Numbered from the stretch's first letter, positions 36,027 through 44,745 are shown. The stretch: 64,000 nt of DNA from Phycisphaerae bacterium (GCA_028277645.1 JANQFV010000022.1:1-64000); one strand, 5' to 3'. Numbers and translations: made by a program. Notes: a model not told the origin generated them from the letters alone.

Positions 36027-37415
36027 ATGCCACCGACCGAGCCCCCTGCCGGCTCACGCTTTCCGCTGCCCGTCAGTGACCATCAACCCTCCGCGTACGA
36101 CGGCCCCAGCCGCGACGAGATCATGGCTCTCCGCCGGGAGTACCTGAACCCCGGCCTGCTACTCTATTACGACGAGTACGACGAGCCAATCTGCATCGTC
36201 GAGGGGCACATGCAGTACCTGTGGGACGAACAGGGCCGGCAATATCTCGACGCCGCCGGCGGGATCGTCTCGGTCTCGGTCGGACACTGTCACCCCAAAG
36301 TCACTGAACGCGTGCGCGCCCAGATTGGTCGCCTAGTTCACACGACGACGCTGTATCTGCACCCGACAATCGTGCTGTACGCGCGCGCGATCGCGCGCCA
36401 CTTTCCGGAGGGCTCGGGTCTGACACAGACCTACTTCGGTAACTCCGGCAGCGAGGCCAACGAGTACGCCACGCTGCTGGCACGCCTGTACACCGGCCAC
36501 AACGACATGATCTGCCTGCACAACGGCTATCACGGTGGCACCGGCGCGACGATGCGCCTGACCGGCATCGACGACTGGAAGTTCTGGGCCGATGCCAGCA
36601 TCAACGTTCATCGTGCATGTCCCGGCTACTGCTATCGCTGCCCGCTTGGCCTGAGTTATCCCAACTGTGATCTCAAGTGCGCTCACGCCGTTGAAGATGT
36701 GATTCACGCCGCACCCGACAGAGCAATCGCCGGCTTCATCGCCGAGCCGATTCAGGGCGTCGGCGGCGTTATCGTTCCTCCGCCGGAGTACTTCCAGGTG
36801 GTCTACGACATCGTCCATCAGCACGGCGGCATCTGCATTGCTGACGAGGTGCAGACGGGCTGGGGCCGCACAGGCGAGCACTTCTGGGGCTTCGAGAACT
36901 TCGGCGTCGTCCCCGACATGGTCACGATGGCCAAGGGCATCGGCAACGGTGCCCCGCTCTCAGCCGTCACGACGCGGCCGGAGATCGCCGCGTGCCTATC
37001 GCAGAAACTGCACTTCAACACGTTCGGCGGCAATCCCGTTTCGGTCGCGAACGGATACGCGACGTTGCAGATCATCGATGACGAGAACATCCAGCAGCGT
37101 GCCCGCGACATCGGCGGCTACTTCAAGGACAAGCTGCACGCGTTGCAGGATAAGCACATGCTGATCGGCGACGTCCGCGGCATGGGACTGTTATTGGCCA
37201 TCGAACTCGTGAAAGGCCGCGGAACGAAAGAGCCCGCCGTCGAAGAGGCCAAGCGCCTCGTCGAGTCGGCCAAGCAACGCGGCCTGCTCGTCGGCAAGTC
37301 CGGCGCGCACTGGAACACGATCCGGTTCGCCCCGCCGATGTGCATCACAAAGCCCGACGTGGACTTCCTCGTCGATGTGGTGGACGCCGGCCTCGAAGAC
37401 CTCTCACGCGTCTAG
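36027..37415 (+). CDS. Class III aminotransferase (AGXT2-like)
   Basis: The 462-residue PLP enzyme has YLNPGLLLYYDEYDEP, DAAGGIVSVSVGHCHP, FGNSGSEANEYATLLAR, the VGGVIVPPPEYF segment, CIADEVQTGWGRTG and the PLP lysine in VTMAKGIGNGAPLS, then LHFNTFGGNPVS. These suit alanine-glyoxylate/beta-alanine-type aminotransferases. It has a Cys-rich insertion (ACPGYCYRCPLGLSYPNC, near residues 195-212), which could bind a metal. The exact substrate pair is unknown. It ends in a four-base overlap with the convergent zinc-ribbon gene. Confidence 0.88.
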   Translation: MPPTEPPAGSRFPLPVSDHQPSAYDGPSRDEIMALRREYLNPGLLLYYDEYDEPICIVEGHMQYLWDEQGRQYLDAAGGIVSVSVGHCHPKVTERVRAQIGRLVHTTTLYLHPTIVLYARAIARHFPEGSGLTQTYFGNSGSEANEYATLLARLYTGHNDMICLHNGYHGGTGATMRLTGIDDWKFWADASINVHRACPGYCYRCPLGLSYPNCDLKCAHAVEDVIHAAPDRAIAGFIAEPIQGVGGVIVPPPEYFQVVYDIVHQHGGICIADEVQTGWGRTGEHFWGFENFGVVPDMVTMAKGIGNGAPLSAVTTRPEIAACLSQKLHFNTFGGNPVSVANGYATLQIIDDENIQQRARDIGGYFKDKLHALQDKHMLIGDVRGMGLLLAIELVKGRGTKEPAVEEAKRLVESAKQRGLLVGKSGAHWNTIRFAPPMCITKPDVDFLVDVVDAGLEDLSRV

Positions 37416-37993
37416 GGAACGCCGGGACCTACCGGCTGTGTCGTCGCAGGTATACGGGGCGCGGCACGCATCTTCTTGTACGTAATCAATCCCGCGGTTG
37501 CCAACGTGAACAGTGCCGCGATTACGAGCACCGCAATCAGCACAGCCCACGTACGCGATTTGCGATGCGTCGTCGTGGGAATTTCACCCGATGCCAGCAG
37601 GCTCCGCTGCTCAGCGTCGAGCTCGTTGCCACACTCGGGACAGCGTGGCTCCCGCTGCCCCTGCAAGTCGTAGCCGCAATGCTTGCAGCGCAATCCACAA
37701 CGCTCGATAACCACGACCCGATCAACGGCCAGCAGCAGCCCCACGAGTACGAGCAGCAGGACGACCAGCGCGATGAGCGACCCGAAGAGACCGGTGACAC
37801 CGGCCCGCGACATGAAGGGCATCCAGAACAGGCCGAGCGGGATCACGAGTCCGATGATCAGCACCCGCCGCCAGGGACTGATCCCCAACAATGATCCACA
37901 AGACGCACAGTTCCACCGCGCCCACACCGGACGCCAGATGTACGTCCACGGCAGCACCGTGCGACAGACCGGACATCGCGCGAACGAGAGCAT
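37412..37993 (-). CDS. Zinc-ribbon multi-span membrane protein
   Basis: The 193-residue protein has two ribbon modules: an N-terminal CPVCRTVLPW...WNCASCG pair and a second CKHCGYDLQGQREPRCPECG, with a membrane region (about 45-90: VLIIGLVIPLGLFW and LIALVVLLLVLVGLLLAV) and one more helix near residue 150. It is the same class as 8251-9048 but with the ribbon in the middle. No function is known. Its stop shares four bases (CTAG) with the convergent aminotransferase stop. Confidence 0.68.
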   Translation of the reverse strand: MLSFARCPVCRTVLPWTYIWRPVWARWNCASCGSLLGISPWRRVLIIGLVIPLGLFWMPFMSRAGVTGLFGSLIALVVLLLVLVGLLLAVDRVVVIERCGLRCKHCGYDLQGQREPRCPECGNELDAEQRSLLASGEIPTTTHRKSRTWAVLIAVLVIAALFTLATAGLITYKKMRAAPRIPATTQPVGPGVP

Positions 37994-38175
37994 GGGCGAC
38001 GTGCTCCAGAAACGGACCCCACCTCAAACATAATCGCGTCCTGCCGGGGCCGCCATCTGCGGCTGTCGATAGTCGTAAGATTCGCCATTGAAACACCTTA
38101 TACGTTTCCACCGGCGGCACCCGCGACTTCGAATCCGGCCGTGCAGTTGAACAATCGGCGTTCGACTGGCGTAAG

Positions 38176-38196
38176 CGTATTACGGCGTATTACAAT
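38176..38196 (+). promoter_or_regulatory. Candidate operator and -10 upstream of the zinc-uptake operon
   Basis: Two copies of CGTATTAC (38176-38183 and 38186-38193) are spaced exactly 10 bases apart, one helical turn. The second overlaps TACAAT (38191-38196), 5 of 6 to the -10 consensus. The site is 35 bases before the RHH regulator start. RHH proteins bind such short repeats at one-turn spacing, so autoregulation is plausible. No good -35 is seen. Confidence 0.45.
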
Positions 38197-38230
38197 AAGT
38201 GATGCGCTACCCACGGCGCGGAGGTGTGCC

Positions 38231-38512
38231 ATGCCCGACAAGAACAAGGAATCCGTCGTCACCTTCAAGGTCGACGACTCGCTGATGGAAGCGCTCAAGC
38301 TGATCCCCAACCGCTCGGAGTTCATCCGCGCCGCCATTCTCCAGGCGCTCGACAACCACTGCCCGGTCTGTCGCGGCACGGGCGTCCTCACACCCAACCA
38401 GAAGCAGCACTGGGAGAAGTTTGCCAGCCACCACGAACTGCGCGAGTGCGACGACTGCCACGAGATGCACATCGTCTGCGGCGACGCGTGCAACACGCAC
38501 GTACATGAATGA
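38231..38512 (+). CDS. RHH (CopG-like) transcription regulator with C-terminal zinc-binding motifs
   Basis: The 93-residue protein has a ribbon-helix-helix DNA-binding part (VVTFKVDDSLMEALKLIPNRSEFIRAAILQ is its span, residues 9-38) and a Cys/His-rich end: NHCPVCRGTGVL, then HHELRECDDCHEMHIVCGDAC. It is the first gene of the zinc operon and overlaps the ATGA context before znuA, so it is probably a zinc-sensing repressor of uptake. GGAGG lies 6 bases before the ATG. The operator candidate is described at 38176. The regulator role is inferred from fold and neighbours. Confidence 0.82.
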   Translation: MPDKNKESVVTFKVDDSLMEALKLIPNRSEFIRAAILQALDNHCPVCRGTGVLTPNQKQHWEKFASHHELRECDDCHEMHIVCGDACNTHVHE

Positions 38513-38559
38513 CGACAGACATGAACGTGACGCAAGAGACAAGAAAGGAACCAACGAGC

Positions 38560-39510
38560 ATGCGACACCGAACGCTTGCCCCGCTGTTCTTGATAATCGC
38601 AGCCGCGGCGATCAACGCAGCGCCATCGACAGCGCGAGCCGAAGACAAGCTCGCGATCGCCGTCAGCATCGCCCCCCAAGCCTACCTTGTCGAACGCATC
38701 GGCGGCGAGCACGTTGGCGTTCAGGTACTCGTCGGCCCCGGGCAATCGCCGCATGCGTACGATCCGACGGCGAAAGATCTCGCGCGGCTGTCCAAAGCAC
38801 GCGTGTACTTCTCGATCGGCGTCGAGTTCGAACAGGCCGTCCTGCCGCGCCTTGCCCGCATGTTTCCCAAGATGGAAATGGTCGACACGCGGGCCGGCAT
38901 CCGCATGCGCACGATGGAGACCAGTTGCGTCCACCACGATCACGGTGCGCACGATACCTGCGATCACGGCCATGCACACGATCACGAGAGCGGTCCGGCT
39001 CGTCGCCCCGATCCGCACGTCTGGCTCAGCCCCGAACTCGCCCGCACACAAGCGCGAACCATCTGCGAGACACTCGTCCGTATCGACCCGGAGCGTGCCG
39101 CTCTATATCGCCGCAACGCCGCACGATTTGATGCCGACGTGAAGGTCCTTCAGGCCGAGCTGCAGATCGCGCTGGCACCGCTGAAGGGCCGCGAGGTGTT
39201 CGTCTTTCACCCCGCGTTCGGCTACTTCTGCGACGAATTCGAGCTGAAACAGGTGCCGGTCGAAATTGAGGGCAAGACACCCACTGCCCGGCAACTCGCC
39301 ACACTGATTGAGCGTGCCAAAGCGCAGGACGTACACGCGATCTTCGTTCAGCCGCAGTTCTCAACGAAGGCTGCGGAGGCGGTTGCCAAAGCGATCGACG
39401 GTGCTGTCGTACCTTTGGATCCCCTGGCGCGCAACTGGTCCGCGAACCTGCGTGACATGGCCGAGAAGATCACCGCTGCCCTGTCCCGCGACGAAGAGAA
39501 AACAGAGTAG
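38560..39510 (+). CDS. znuA: Zinc ABC transporter substrate-binding protein
   Basis: The 316-residue exported protein is a ZnuA/TroA type. It has a signal peptide (LAPLFLIIAAAAINAAPSTARA), the metal histidines in SPHAYDPTAKDLARL, DPHVWLSPELA and FHPAFGYF, and a His-rich loop between residues about 126 and 147 (HHDHGAHDTCDHGHAHDH), which marks zinc rather than manganese. An ATG at 38509 overlaps the regulator stop, but ATG at 38560 with AAAGGAA upstream fits the signal peptide better. It delivers zinc to ZnuB. Confidence 0.93.
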   Translation: MRHRTLAPLFLIIAAAAINAAPSTARAEDKLAIAVSIAPQAYLVERIGGEHVGVQVLVGPGQSPHAYDPTAKDLARLSKARVYFSIGVEFEQAVLPRLARMFPKMEMVDTRAGIRMRTMETSCVHHDHGAHDTCDHGHAHDHESGPARRPDPHVWLSPELARTQARTICETLVRIDPERAALYRRNAARFDADVKVLQAELQIALAPLKGREVFVFHPAFGYFCDEFELKQVPVEIEGKTPTARQLATLIERAKAQDVHAIFVQPQFSTKAAEAVAKAIDGAVVPLDPLARNWSANLRDMAEKITAALSRDEEKTE

Positions 39511-39520
39511 CGCGGCACTC

Positions 39521-39560
39521 TTACCCCCCTCCCTTTCAGGGAGGGGCTGGGGAAGGGTTA
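39521..39560. repeat. Palindromic G/C-rich element between znuA and znuC
   Basis: TACCCCCCTCCCTTTCAGGG followed by AGGGGCTGGGGAAGGGTTA forms a hairpin of the same family as at 6589 and 63012. It fills most of the 69-base gap and leaves the operon order intact. Confidence 0.9.
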
Positions 39561-39579
39561 GTCTCTCCTCTCCCAGGTG

Positions 39580-40341
39580 ATGAGCTGCACGACCGCGGAG
39601 ACCGCCTTGCCCAGTGACAACGCCATCGAGATCCGCGACCTCGCGTTCTCCTACACCAACACCCGCGTACTGGAGAACGTCAATCTCATCGTCCCGCGCG
39701 GCGATTATGCCTGCATCGTCGGTCCCAACGGCGGCGGCAAGACCACGCTGCTGCGCCTCGTGCTCGGCCTGCTCCAGCCAGATGCCGGGCGCATCGAAGT
39801 GCTCGGCACCACGCCGCGTAACGCCCGTCACCGGGTCGGCTACATGCCGCAATACGTCCAGCTCGATCCGCAGTTTCCGGTGCGTGTGTTCGATGTCGCG
39901 ATGATGGGACGCCTGCGCGGCAACAAATTCGGCCCGTTTACGTCCGCTGACCGCAAGGTCGTGCGCGACGCCCTGGCCCAGGTCGGGCTGGCCGACTTCG
40001 CCCGGCGACCGTTCGCTGCCCTCTCTGGCGGCCAGCGCCAGCGCGTCCTGATCGCACGCGCCCTGGCATGTGAACCCGAGCTGTTGCTGCTCGATGAGCC
40101 GACTGCGAACCTCGATCCGCTGGTGCAGGACGACATGAACGATCTGCTCCGCAAGCTCAACGAGCGGCTAACCGTGATCCTCGTCTCGCACGACGTGGGC
40201 TTCGTCGCGCAGCGCGTCCGCACCGTGATCTGCGTCAACGGCGACGCAACCGTCCACGCCGCCGAGGACATCACGGGTGACTCGATCCGCAACCTCTACG
40301 GCCACGACGTGCAGATGGTGCACCATGATCACAGCCACTAG
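39580..40341 (+). CDS. znuC: Zinc ABC transporter ATP-binding protein
   Basis: The 253-residue protein is the ATPase of the zinc importer: Walker A GPNGGGKTTLLR, signature LSGGQRQRVLIARAL, Walker B LLLLDEPTANLD and the switch histidine in VILVSHD. It ends in a His-rich tail (HDVQMVHHDHSH). The ATG at 39580 or a GTG 3 bases upstream can start it; no strong ribosome binding site is seen, because the palindromic element lies just upstream. Confidence 0.93.
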   Translation: MSCTTAETALPSDNAIEIRDLAFSYTNTRVLENVNLIVPRGDYACIVGPNGGGKTTLLRLVLGLLQPDAGRIEVLGTTPRNARHRVGYMPQYVQLDPQFPVRVFDVAMMGRLRGNKFGPFTSADRKVVRDALAQVGLADFARRPFAALSGGQRQRVLIARALACEPELLLLDEPTANLDPLVQDDMNDLLRKLNERLTVILVSHDVGFVAQRVRTVICVNGDATVHAAEDITGDSIRNLYGHDVQMVHHDHSH

Positions 40342-40373
40342 CCGCTACGCCACAGCCAGCCGGGAGCCCATCC

Positions 40374-40411
40374 TACCCCCCTCCCTTTCGGGGAGGGGAT
40401 GGGGGAGGGTA
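40374..40411. repeat. Palindromic G/C-rich element between znuC and znuB
   Basis: TACCCCCCTCCCTTTCGGGG followed by AGGGGATGGGGGAGGGTAG, the same family and orientation as the copy before znuC. It lies 27 bases before the znuB start. Confidence 0.9.
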
Positions 40412-40437
40412 GAGCACACACACACGAGGAACCGCTC

Positions 40438-41304
40438 GTGACCGAGTACTTCCACGCCGTAGCGGCGAATACATTTCTCCAGATTGCCCTCGCGGCCGGC
40501 CTGCTCGCGAGCGTCGCGTGCGGCGTGATCGGCAGCTACGTGGTCGTTCGCCGCATCAGCTACATCGCCGGCGGCATCGCCCACTGCGTGCTGGGCGGGA
40601 TGGGCGCGGCGTATTACCTCAGTCGCGTGCACGGCCTGACGTGGCTACACCCGTTGTACGGTGCGATAGCCGCCGCCCTGATTGCCGCCGTCATCATCGG
40701 CATTGTCAGCCTCCGCGGCCGGCAGCGCGAAGACACCGTCATCGGCGCACTCTGGGCAATTGGCATGGCCACCGGTGTGCTCTTCATCGCGCGCACCCCC
40801 GGTTATCAGGTTGAACTGATGAGCTATCTGTTCGGCAACATCCTGATGGTTACCAGCAACGACCTGTGGCTGCTCGGTGTACTCGACACTGTCGTCATCG
40901 GCGTCGGGTTGCTGATGTACAACCAACTGCAAGCGGTGTGCTTCGACGAGGAGTTTGCGCGATTGCGCGGGCTGAACGTCGAGTTCTATTACATCCTGCT
41001 GCTGTGCCTGACCGCGCTGACGGTGGTGCTACTGATCAGCGTCGTCGGCATCGTGATGGTGATCGCGCTGCTGACACTTCCGGCCGCGATCGCGGGCCAT
41101 TTCTGCCGCACGCTGTGGCAGTTGATGCTCGCGAGCGCGGCGTTGTGCATGATCTTCACGACCGCGGGCCAGGCGTTGAGTTATACGCCCGATCTCCCGC
41201 CGGGCGCAACCACCATCGTCCTCGCCGGCGCTGCGTACGTCATCGTCTTCGCAGCGGCCAGCCTACGCCGTCGCCTACGGTCGGTATCCGCCGCGACGGC
41301 GTAA
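40438..41304 (+). CDS. znuB: Zinc ABC transporter permease
   Basis: The 288-residue integral membrane protein has eight or nine helices of the ABC-3 permease family, with SYVVVRRISYIAGGIAHCVLG near the N terminus and VVLLISVVGIVMVIALLTLPAA in the later part. With ZnuC and ZnuA it imports zinc. The start is a GTG at 40438, placed by GAGGA 8 bases upstream. A terminator hairpin follows at 41326. Confidence 0.92.
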   Translation: MTEYFHAVAANTFLQIALAAGLLASVACGVIGSYVVVRRISYIAGGIAHCVLGGMGAAYYLSRVHGLTWLHPLYGAIAAALIAAVIIGIVSLRGRQREDTVIGALWAIGMATGVLFIARTPGYQVELMSYLFGNILMVTSNDLWLLGVLDTVVIGVGLLMYNQLQAVCFDEEFARLRGLNVEFYYILLLCLTALTVVLLISVVGIVMVIALLTLPAAIAGHFCRTLWQLMLASAALCMIFTTAGQALSYTPDLPPGATTIVLAGAAYVIVFAAASLRRRLRSVSAATA

Positions 41305-41325
41305 CCGGTCCGCGCAATAATCAAG

Positions 41326-41360
41326 CCGCGGACCGAACGAATCAGTCCGCGGTTTGTGCT
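41326..41360 (+). terminator. Hairpin terminator after znuB
   Basis: CCGCGGAC (41326-41333) pairs with GTCCGCGG (41345-41352), followed by TTTGTGCTTG. It closes the zinc operon 22 bases after its last stop codon. Confidence 0.65.
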
Positions 41361-41405
41361 TGCTTTCCCCCGCGCTGTGCTTTCCCGACGCCCTCCGCGC
41401 AGGCG

Positions 41406-41969
41406 CTAACGACGACGCAGCATCTGGCTCCCCAGAATCAGTAGCAGAATGCACGCGCCCGGCTCCGGCACGACTTGCACGCTAATGAAGCCGTTTCGCC
41501 AGAACGCGTCAGCGAAATCGGGAAAGTCGTCCTTCGACTCTTCGAAGAACTCGACCCGCAACATGCCGTTCGGCAGCGGGACGTCGGGAATACCCACATC
41601 ACCCAGCACAATGATGCCGCCGGAGTCGTATTCGTTGTTGCCCGGAAAGCTGTCGTTGACGCCGGGATTCAGGTACACGCCGGTTCCGTCCGGGTTGATG
41701 TTGTCGTCAAGATAGATCTTGGCCTCGGCCAGCGTGCTGGGACTGTTCGTGGCCAGCGAGATATCCCAACCCACGCCGTTGACCACCAGCGGCGTGCCCG
41801 CCACCAGGCCAAGCTCGCTGGCCACGTCGACCATCAGCACGACGTTGTCCGGATCGCCTTCGAGATCCATGCTCTCAGCCAGGGCGATCGGAATGTCGTA
41901 CACCATCTCCGCCATCGCCGGCACCACCAGTAGCCCCAGCATGCCGCCCAACACTGCCCGTGCAAACAT
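41406..41969 (-). CDS. PEP-CTERM sorted exported protein
   Basis: The 187-residue protein has a signal peptide (FARAVLGGMLGLLVVPAMA), a beta-rich body, and a C-terminal sorting signal: VPEPGACILLLILG followed by RRR. PEP-CTERM proteins are sorted by an exosortase and often end in the extracellular matrix. No exosortase is in the window. The body is unlike any known family. GGAG precedes the ATG at 41969 at 9 bases; the longer frame is rejected. Confidence 0.8.
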   Translation of the reverse strand: MFARAVLGGMLGLLVVPAMAEMVYDIPIALAESMDLEGDPDNVVLMVDVASELGLVAGTPLVVNGVGWDISLATNSPSTLAEAKIYLDDNINPDGTGVYLNPGVNDSFPGNNEYDSGGIIVLGDVGIPDVPLPNGMLRVEFFEESKDDFPDFADAFWRNGFISVQVVPEPGACILLLILGSQMLRRR

Positions 41970-42155
41970 CGATTTCGCTCCCTCGCGCGGCGGACTGGCC
42001 ACTCGGTGCGCACACCTCATGCGTCACCGAACGACATCTCTACCGCTATCAACTTCTAGGCCCCCCGGAGAACAATAATCAAGGTCAAGAATCCGAGATT
42101 CTGACGGAATTGCGCGCCGTTTCGGGTACCGCGTGCTTTCCTCAGCGAGGCGCCG

Positions 42156-42184
42156 AGGAACCCGGCAACCATAGCCGGGTTCCT
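42156..42184. terminator. Strong hairpin after the coiled-coil gene of the sigma operon
   Basis: AGGAACCCGGC (42156-42166) pairs perfectly with GCCGGGTTCCT (42174-42184) across a 7-base loop. There is no T-tract on either side. It lies 45 bases after the stop of the minus-strand gene and could end that operon. Confidence 0.6.
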
Positions 42185-42228
42185 CCAGCGCTCGCCAGAT
42201 CCTGTACGGCGTTCTGGCCGGTGAGAGC

Positions 42229-43383
42229 TCAGTCCGCCGCCGGTCCGCCCAGCACAGTGACCCGCGGTGCGGAGTACTCGCGCAGCCGACGACCGACGTC
42301 CCGTTGTCGCTCGGCGGCTTCGAGCGCTGCCCGCTTGGCCAACTCGATCTGCAATTTGACTTCGCCTTCGTACAGCGTCGCGAGTTCGAGCAAGTGCGCC
42401 TCGTTCGCGTGCGCGAGCATCTCGTCGAGCTTCTGCAGCCGGGCTTCAATCTCGTACATGGCGCCCTGTGATGCCAGCAAGCGTTCATTCAAGTGCGCCA
42501 ACCGCTCGGCGCCGACCATCCGGCTGACCATCTCCTTGTGTTCCATCACGCGCAATTGTGATTGTACCACCCGCTCCTTGATACCGACCGCCTCGCCGGG
42601 AGTGGCCACGCCGGCTTCCACCTGCTGCTGGAAGACCTGCAGTTGCTCACGATAAAGTCGCACGAGCTCTTCCATCTCGCGCAGCACCTCGTCTTCCGCG
42701 ATACGTTGCTCGATCTTCTGCCCAATCTGCGCAATCTCCTCCGCGGCCATCTTGCGGCCGACACGCTCCGCTTCGAGCTTGAGCGCCAGTTCGTCTCGCT
42801 CACGCCGCCAGTTGTCGATTTCGTGAACGACTCGCTGCCGCGACAAATCGTAGCGTCCCGCCTGCTCGCACAGGGACTGCTGCCGCAGTTGAAGCTCGCG
42901 CATGCGCTCCAGTGCCTCGCGCGCCTCGATCTCCGCGTGCTCCGCTTTCTGTTCCAGTCGCGCACGATCCTCCTGCCCGACGTCGTGGAGCAGCGCCTCG
43001 AACCGCGCGCAGACACCCCGCAACACCGCCTCCGCCTCAGCTTGCGGCAGACGGCCGTGCGTCTCGATCCCGACGTACATCATGAACAGGGATTCTTCTG
43101 TAGAGTTCGAGTGCCCCATCGGACGCGTTTCCAGTAGGACGAGTTCATTGACCGGGACTTCGTCCTCCTCCGCGGCGGACACAACCGCGGGCACTTCCCG
43201 CGCCGCTGCCGACAAGATGCCGTCGCTGGCCAACAGCGCTTCGAGACTTGCCGGGTCCAGCGGCAGCGTGTGCGAATCGTACGTCACGCGCATCAGGCAC
43301 GACGCCTGAGCGCCGTGCGCCGCCGCCACAAACCCCGGACACAGGGCGACCAATACCACCATCAAAATTGCAGTTCGGTTCAT
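42229..43383 (-). CDS. Exported coiled-coil protein of the ECF sigma operon
   Basis: The 384-residue protein starts with a signal peptide (MNRTAILMVVLVALCPGFVAA) and a short folded part (about 25-120). A very long helical coiled coil (about 120-360) follows, made of charged heptads such as EQKAEHAEIEAREALERMRE. It should form an elongated periplasmic or cell-surface structure. GGAG lies 6 bases before the ATG at 43383. The gene follows the anti-sigma gene by 16 bases, so it is probably controlled by the sigma factor. The family is not recognised. Confidence 0.7.
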   Translation of the reverse strand: MNRTAILMVVLVALCPGFVAAAHGAQASCLMRVTYDSHTLPLDPASLEALLASDGILSAAAREVPAVVSAAEEDEVPVNELVLLETRPMGHSNSTEESLFMMYVGIETHGRLPQAEAEAVLRGVCARFEALLHDVGQEDRARLEQKAEHAEIEAREALERMRELQLRQQSLCEQAGRYDLSRQRVVHEIDNWRRERDELALKLEAERVGRKMAAEEIAQIGQKIEQRIAEDEVLREMEELVRLYREQLQVFQQQVEAGVATPGEAVGIKERVVQSQLRVMEHKEMVSRMVGAERLAHLNERLLASQGAMYEIEARLQKLDEMLAHANEAHLLELATLYEGEVKLQIELAKRAALEAAERQRDVGRRLREYSAPRVTVLGGPAAD

Positions 43384-43399
43384 GGCTATCTCCATTTGT

Positions 43400-43954
43400 T
43401 CAGTCGAGTACGTTCAGTCGCTGCTGAGCCACGCCGGCCCACTTGGTCTGCGGGAACAGCGCCGCCGCCAATCTGTAGCTCTCCGCTGCAGACGACCGCC
43501 GCCCCAGTTTGCGGTCCGTCTGATCACCCTGTTTCACCAAAACAAAAGCTGCCTGCTGCACTGCGGAGCGTGCTGCTTCGATAGGGTCCGGCTCCGAGGG
43601 TGCCTCGTCGGCCAACTCTACCAGGCGCATCTGCACCGCATTGTGCACTGCCAATCCATCCATCAATGCCACGCGCGTCTCGATCTCACGCTCGATGGCG
43701 CGCAGCTTCTCCCGCGTGGCGGCGACGGAGGTGTCCGGACTCAACGCAGGACGCTTCACACCGACGTCGGGCGGACCGCTCCAAAGCGCGACGGCCAGCA
43801 GCAGACCGGCTGCGACACTGCCAAACACGACGCGTTGCCGCCGCCGTCGCGCAGCCAGCAGCAGTACGCGCTGACTCAGATCGTCGCGCGGCGTCGGCAC
43901 TGTCCAATCGGCGTCCGCCTCACGCAACAGGTCTTTCAGGCCGTCCCGGTCCAC
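43400..43954 (-). CDS. Single-span membrane protein, candidate anti-sigma factor
   Basis: The 184-residue product has a short cytoplasmic N terminus (DGLKDLLREADADW...RDDLSQRVLLLAARRRR), one membrane helix (VVFGSVAAGLLLAVALW, about residues 44-60) and a periplasmic, helical C terminus. It lies 4 bases after the ECF sigma stop, in the usual place of an anti-sigma gene. It lacks a zinc-binding HxxxCxxC motif, so it would be a non-ZAS type. AGGAG precedes the GTG start by 7 bases. Confidence 0.62.
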   Translation of the reverse strand: MDRDGLKDLLREADADWTVPTPRDDLSQRVLLLAARRRRQRVVFGSVAAGLLLAVALWSGPPDVGVKRPALSPDTSVAATREKLRAIEREIETRVALMDGLAVHNAVQMRLVELADEAPSEPDPIEAARSAVQQAAFVLVKQGDQTDRKLGRRSSAAESYRLAAALFPQTKWAGVAQQRLNVLD

Positions 43955-43958
43955 CGTC

Positions 43959-44537
43959 TCACTCCTGCCACAATTCCGCCAGCGGCCCGCGCAGTCGCTG
44001 GCGCGCACGCGTCAGCCGCACTTCCACCGCATTCCGCGCCAGCCCAAGAATCTCGCTCATCTCCGGAATCGATAGCTCTTCCAGGTAGCGCAGCACGACG
44101 ACCTCGCGATCGCGTACGGGGAGCCCCGCCACCGCGTCACGAACACGCGCGTGGCGCTCGCGGCGATCATCGTGCTGCGGTTCAGCGACACGCACCGATT
44201 CGCGTTCCCAGAACCGCAATCGCAACCGGCGGCGCCGCTGCTGCCGCCGACACTCGTTCACCGTGATCCGATACAGCCAGGTCGAAAGCCGGCTCTCACC
44301 TCGGAAGCGCGGAATGTGCTGCAGCACCGACACAAATACCTCCTGGACAACGTCTTCCACGTCGTGCCCCCATCCGAGCAGCCGTTGCGCCAAGTGGGCC
44401 ACGCGCTGCTGATGGGTGCGGACAAACGCATCCACCTCGGCCACCTCGCCCCGCACCAGTCCGGCGACGATCTGCTGGTCGGCCTCGCGCTCGACCCCAT
44501 TCAGGCCGGGACTGGCGATCGGCAAGGTTCTGGCCAT
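43959..44537 (-). CDS. ECF-type RNA polymerase sigma factor
   Basis: The 192-residue protein has region 2 (HQQRVAHLAQRLLGWGHDVEDVVQEVF, about 40-75, then LSTWLYRITVNECRR) and region 4 (RDREVVVLRYLEELSIPEMSE, then ARNAVEVRLTRARQRL). It should guide RNA polymerase to an extracytoplasmic-stress regulon. The ATG at 44537 has GAGG at 6 bases; a much longer frame upstream is not supported. It leads a three-gene operon with an anti-sigma candidate and an exported coiled-coil protein. Confidence 0.9.
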   Translation of the reverse strand: MARTLPIASPGLNGVEREADQQIVAGLVRGEVAEVDAFVRTHQQRVAHLAQRLLGWGHDVEDVVQEVFVSVLQHIPRFRGESRLSTWLYRITVNECRRQQRRRRLRLRFWERESVRVAEPQHDDRRERHARVRDAVAGLPVRDREVVVLRYLEELSIPEMSEILGLARNAVEVRLTRARQRLRGPLAELWQE

Positions 44538-44713
44538 AGTCACCCTCGTTAGAGCCCGCTCGACGCCAAAACTTACCCGCGAAATGGTCCACGGGCGCGT
44601 ATTCTTCGCGTAATCGGGGAATGGAGTGGCTATGGAGGGGAGACGCGGCGGGTCGCGGTGGACGGGCCACCGAATACGGAGCCCATGACCGAGCGGCCGC
44701 GCAGAGGCAAGGC

Positions 44714-44745
44714 CGTGTGCCGCCGCACGGACGCCGCGGCACACG
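44714..44745. terminator. Inverted repeat after the thiolase/DUF35 operon
   Basis: CGTGTGCCGC (44714-44723) pairs perfectly with GCGGCACACG (44736-44745). It lies 27 bases after the stop of the last DUF35 gene. There is no T-tract, so its role as terminator is a guess. Confidence 0.5.
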
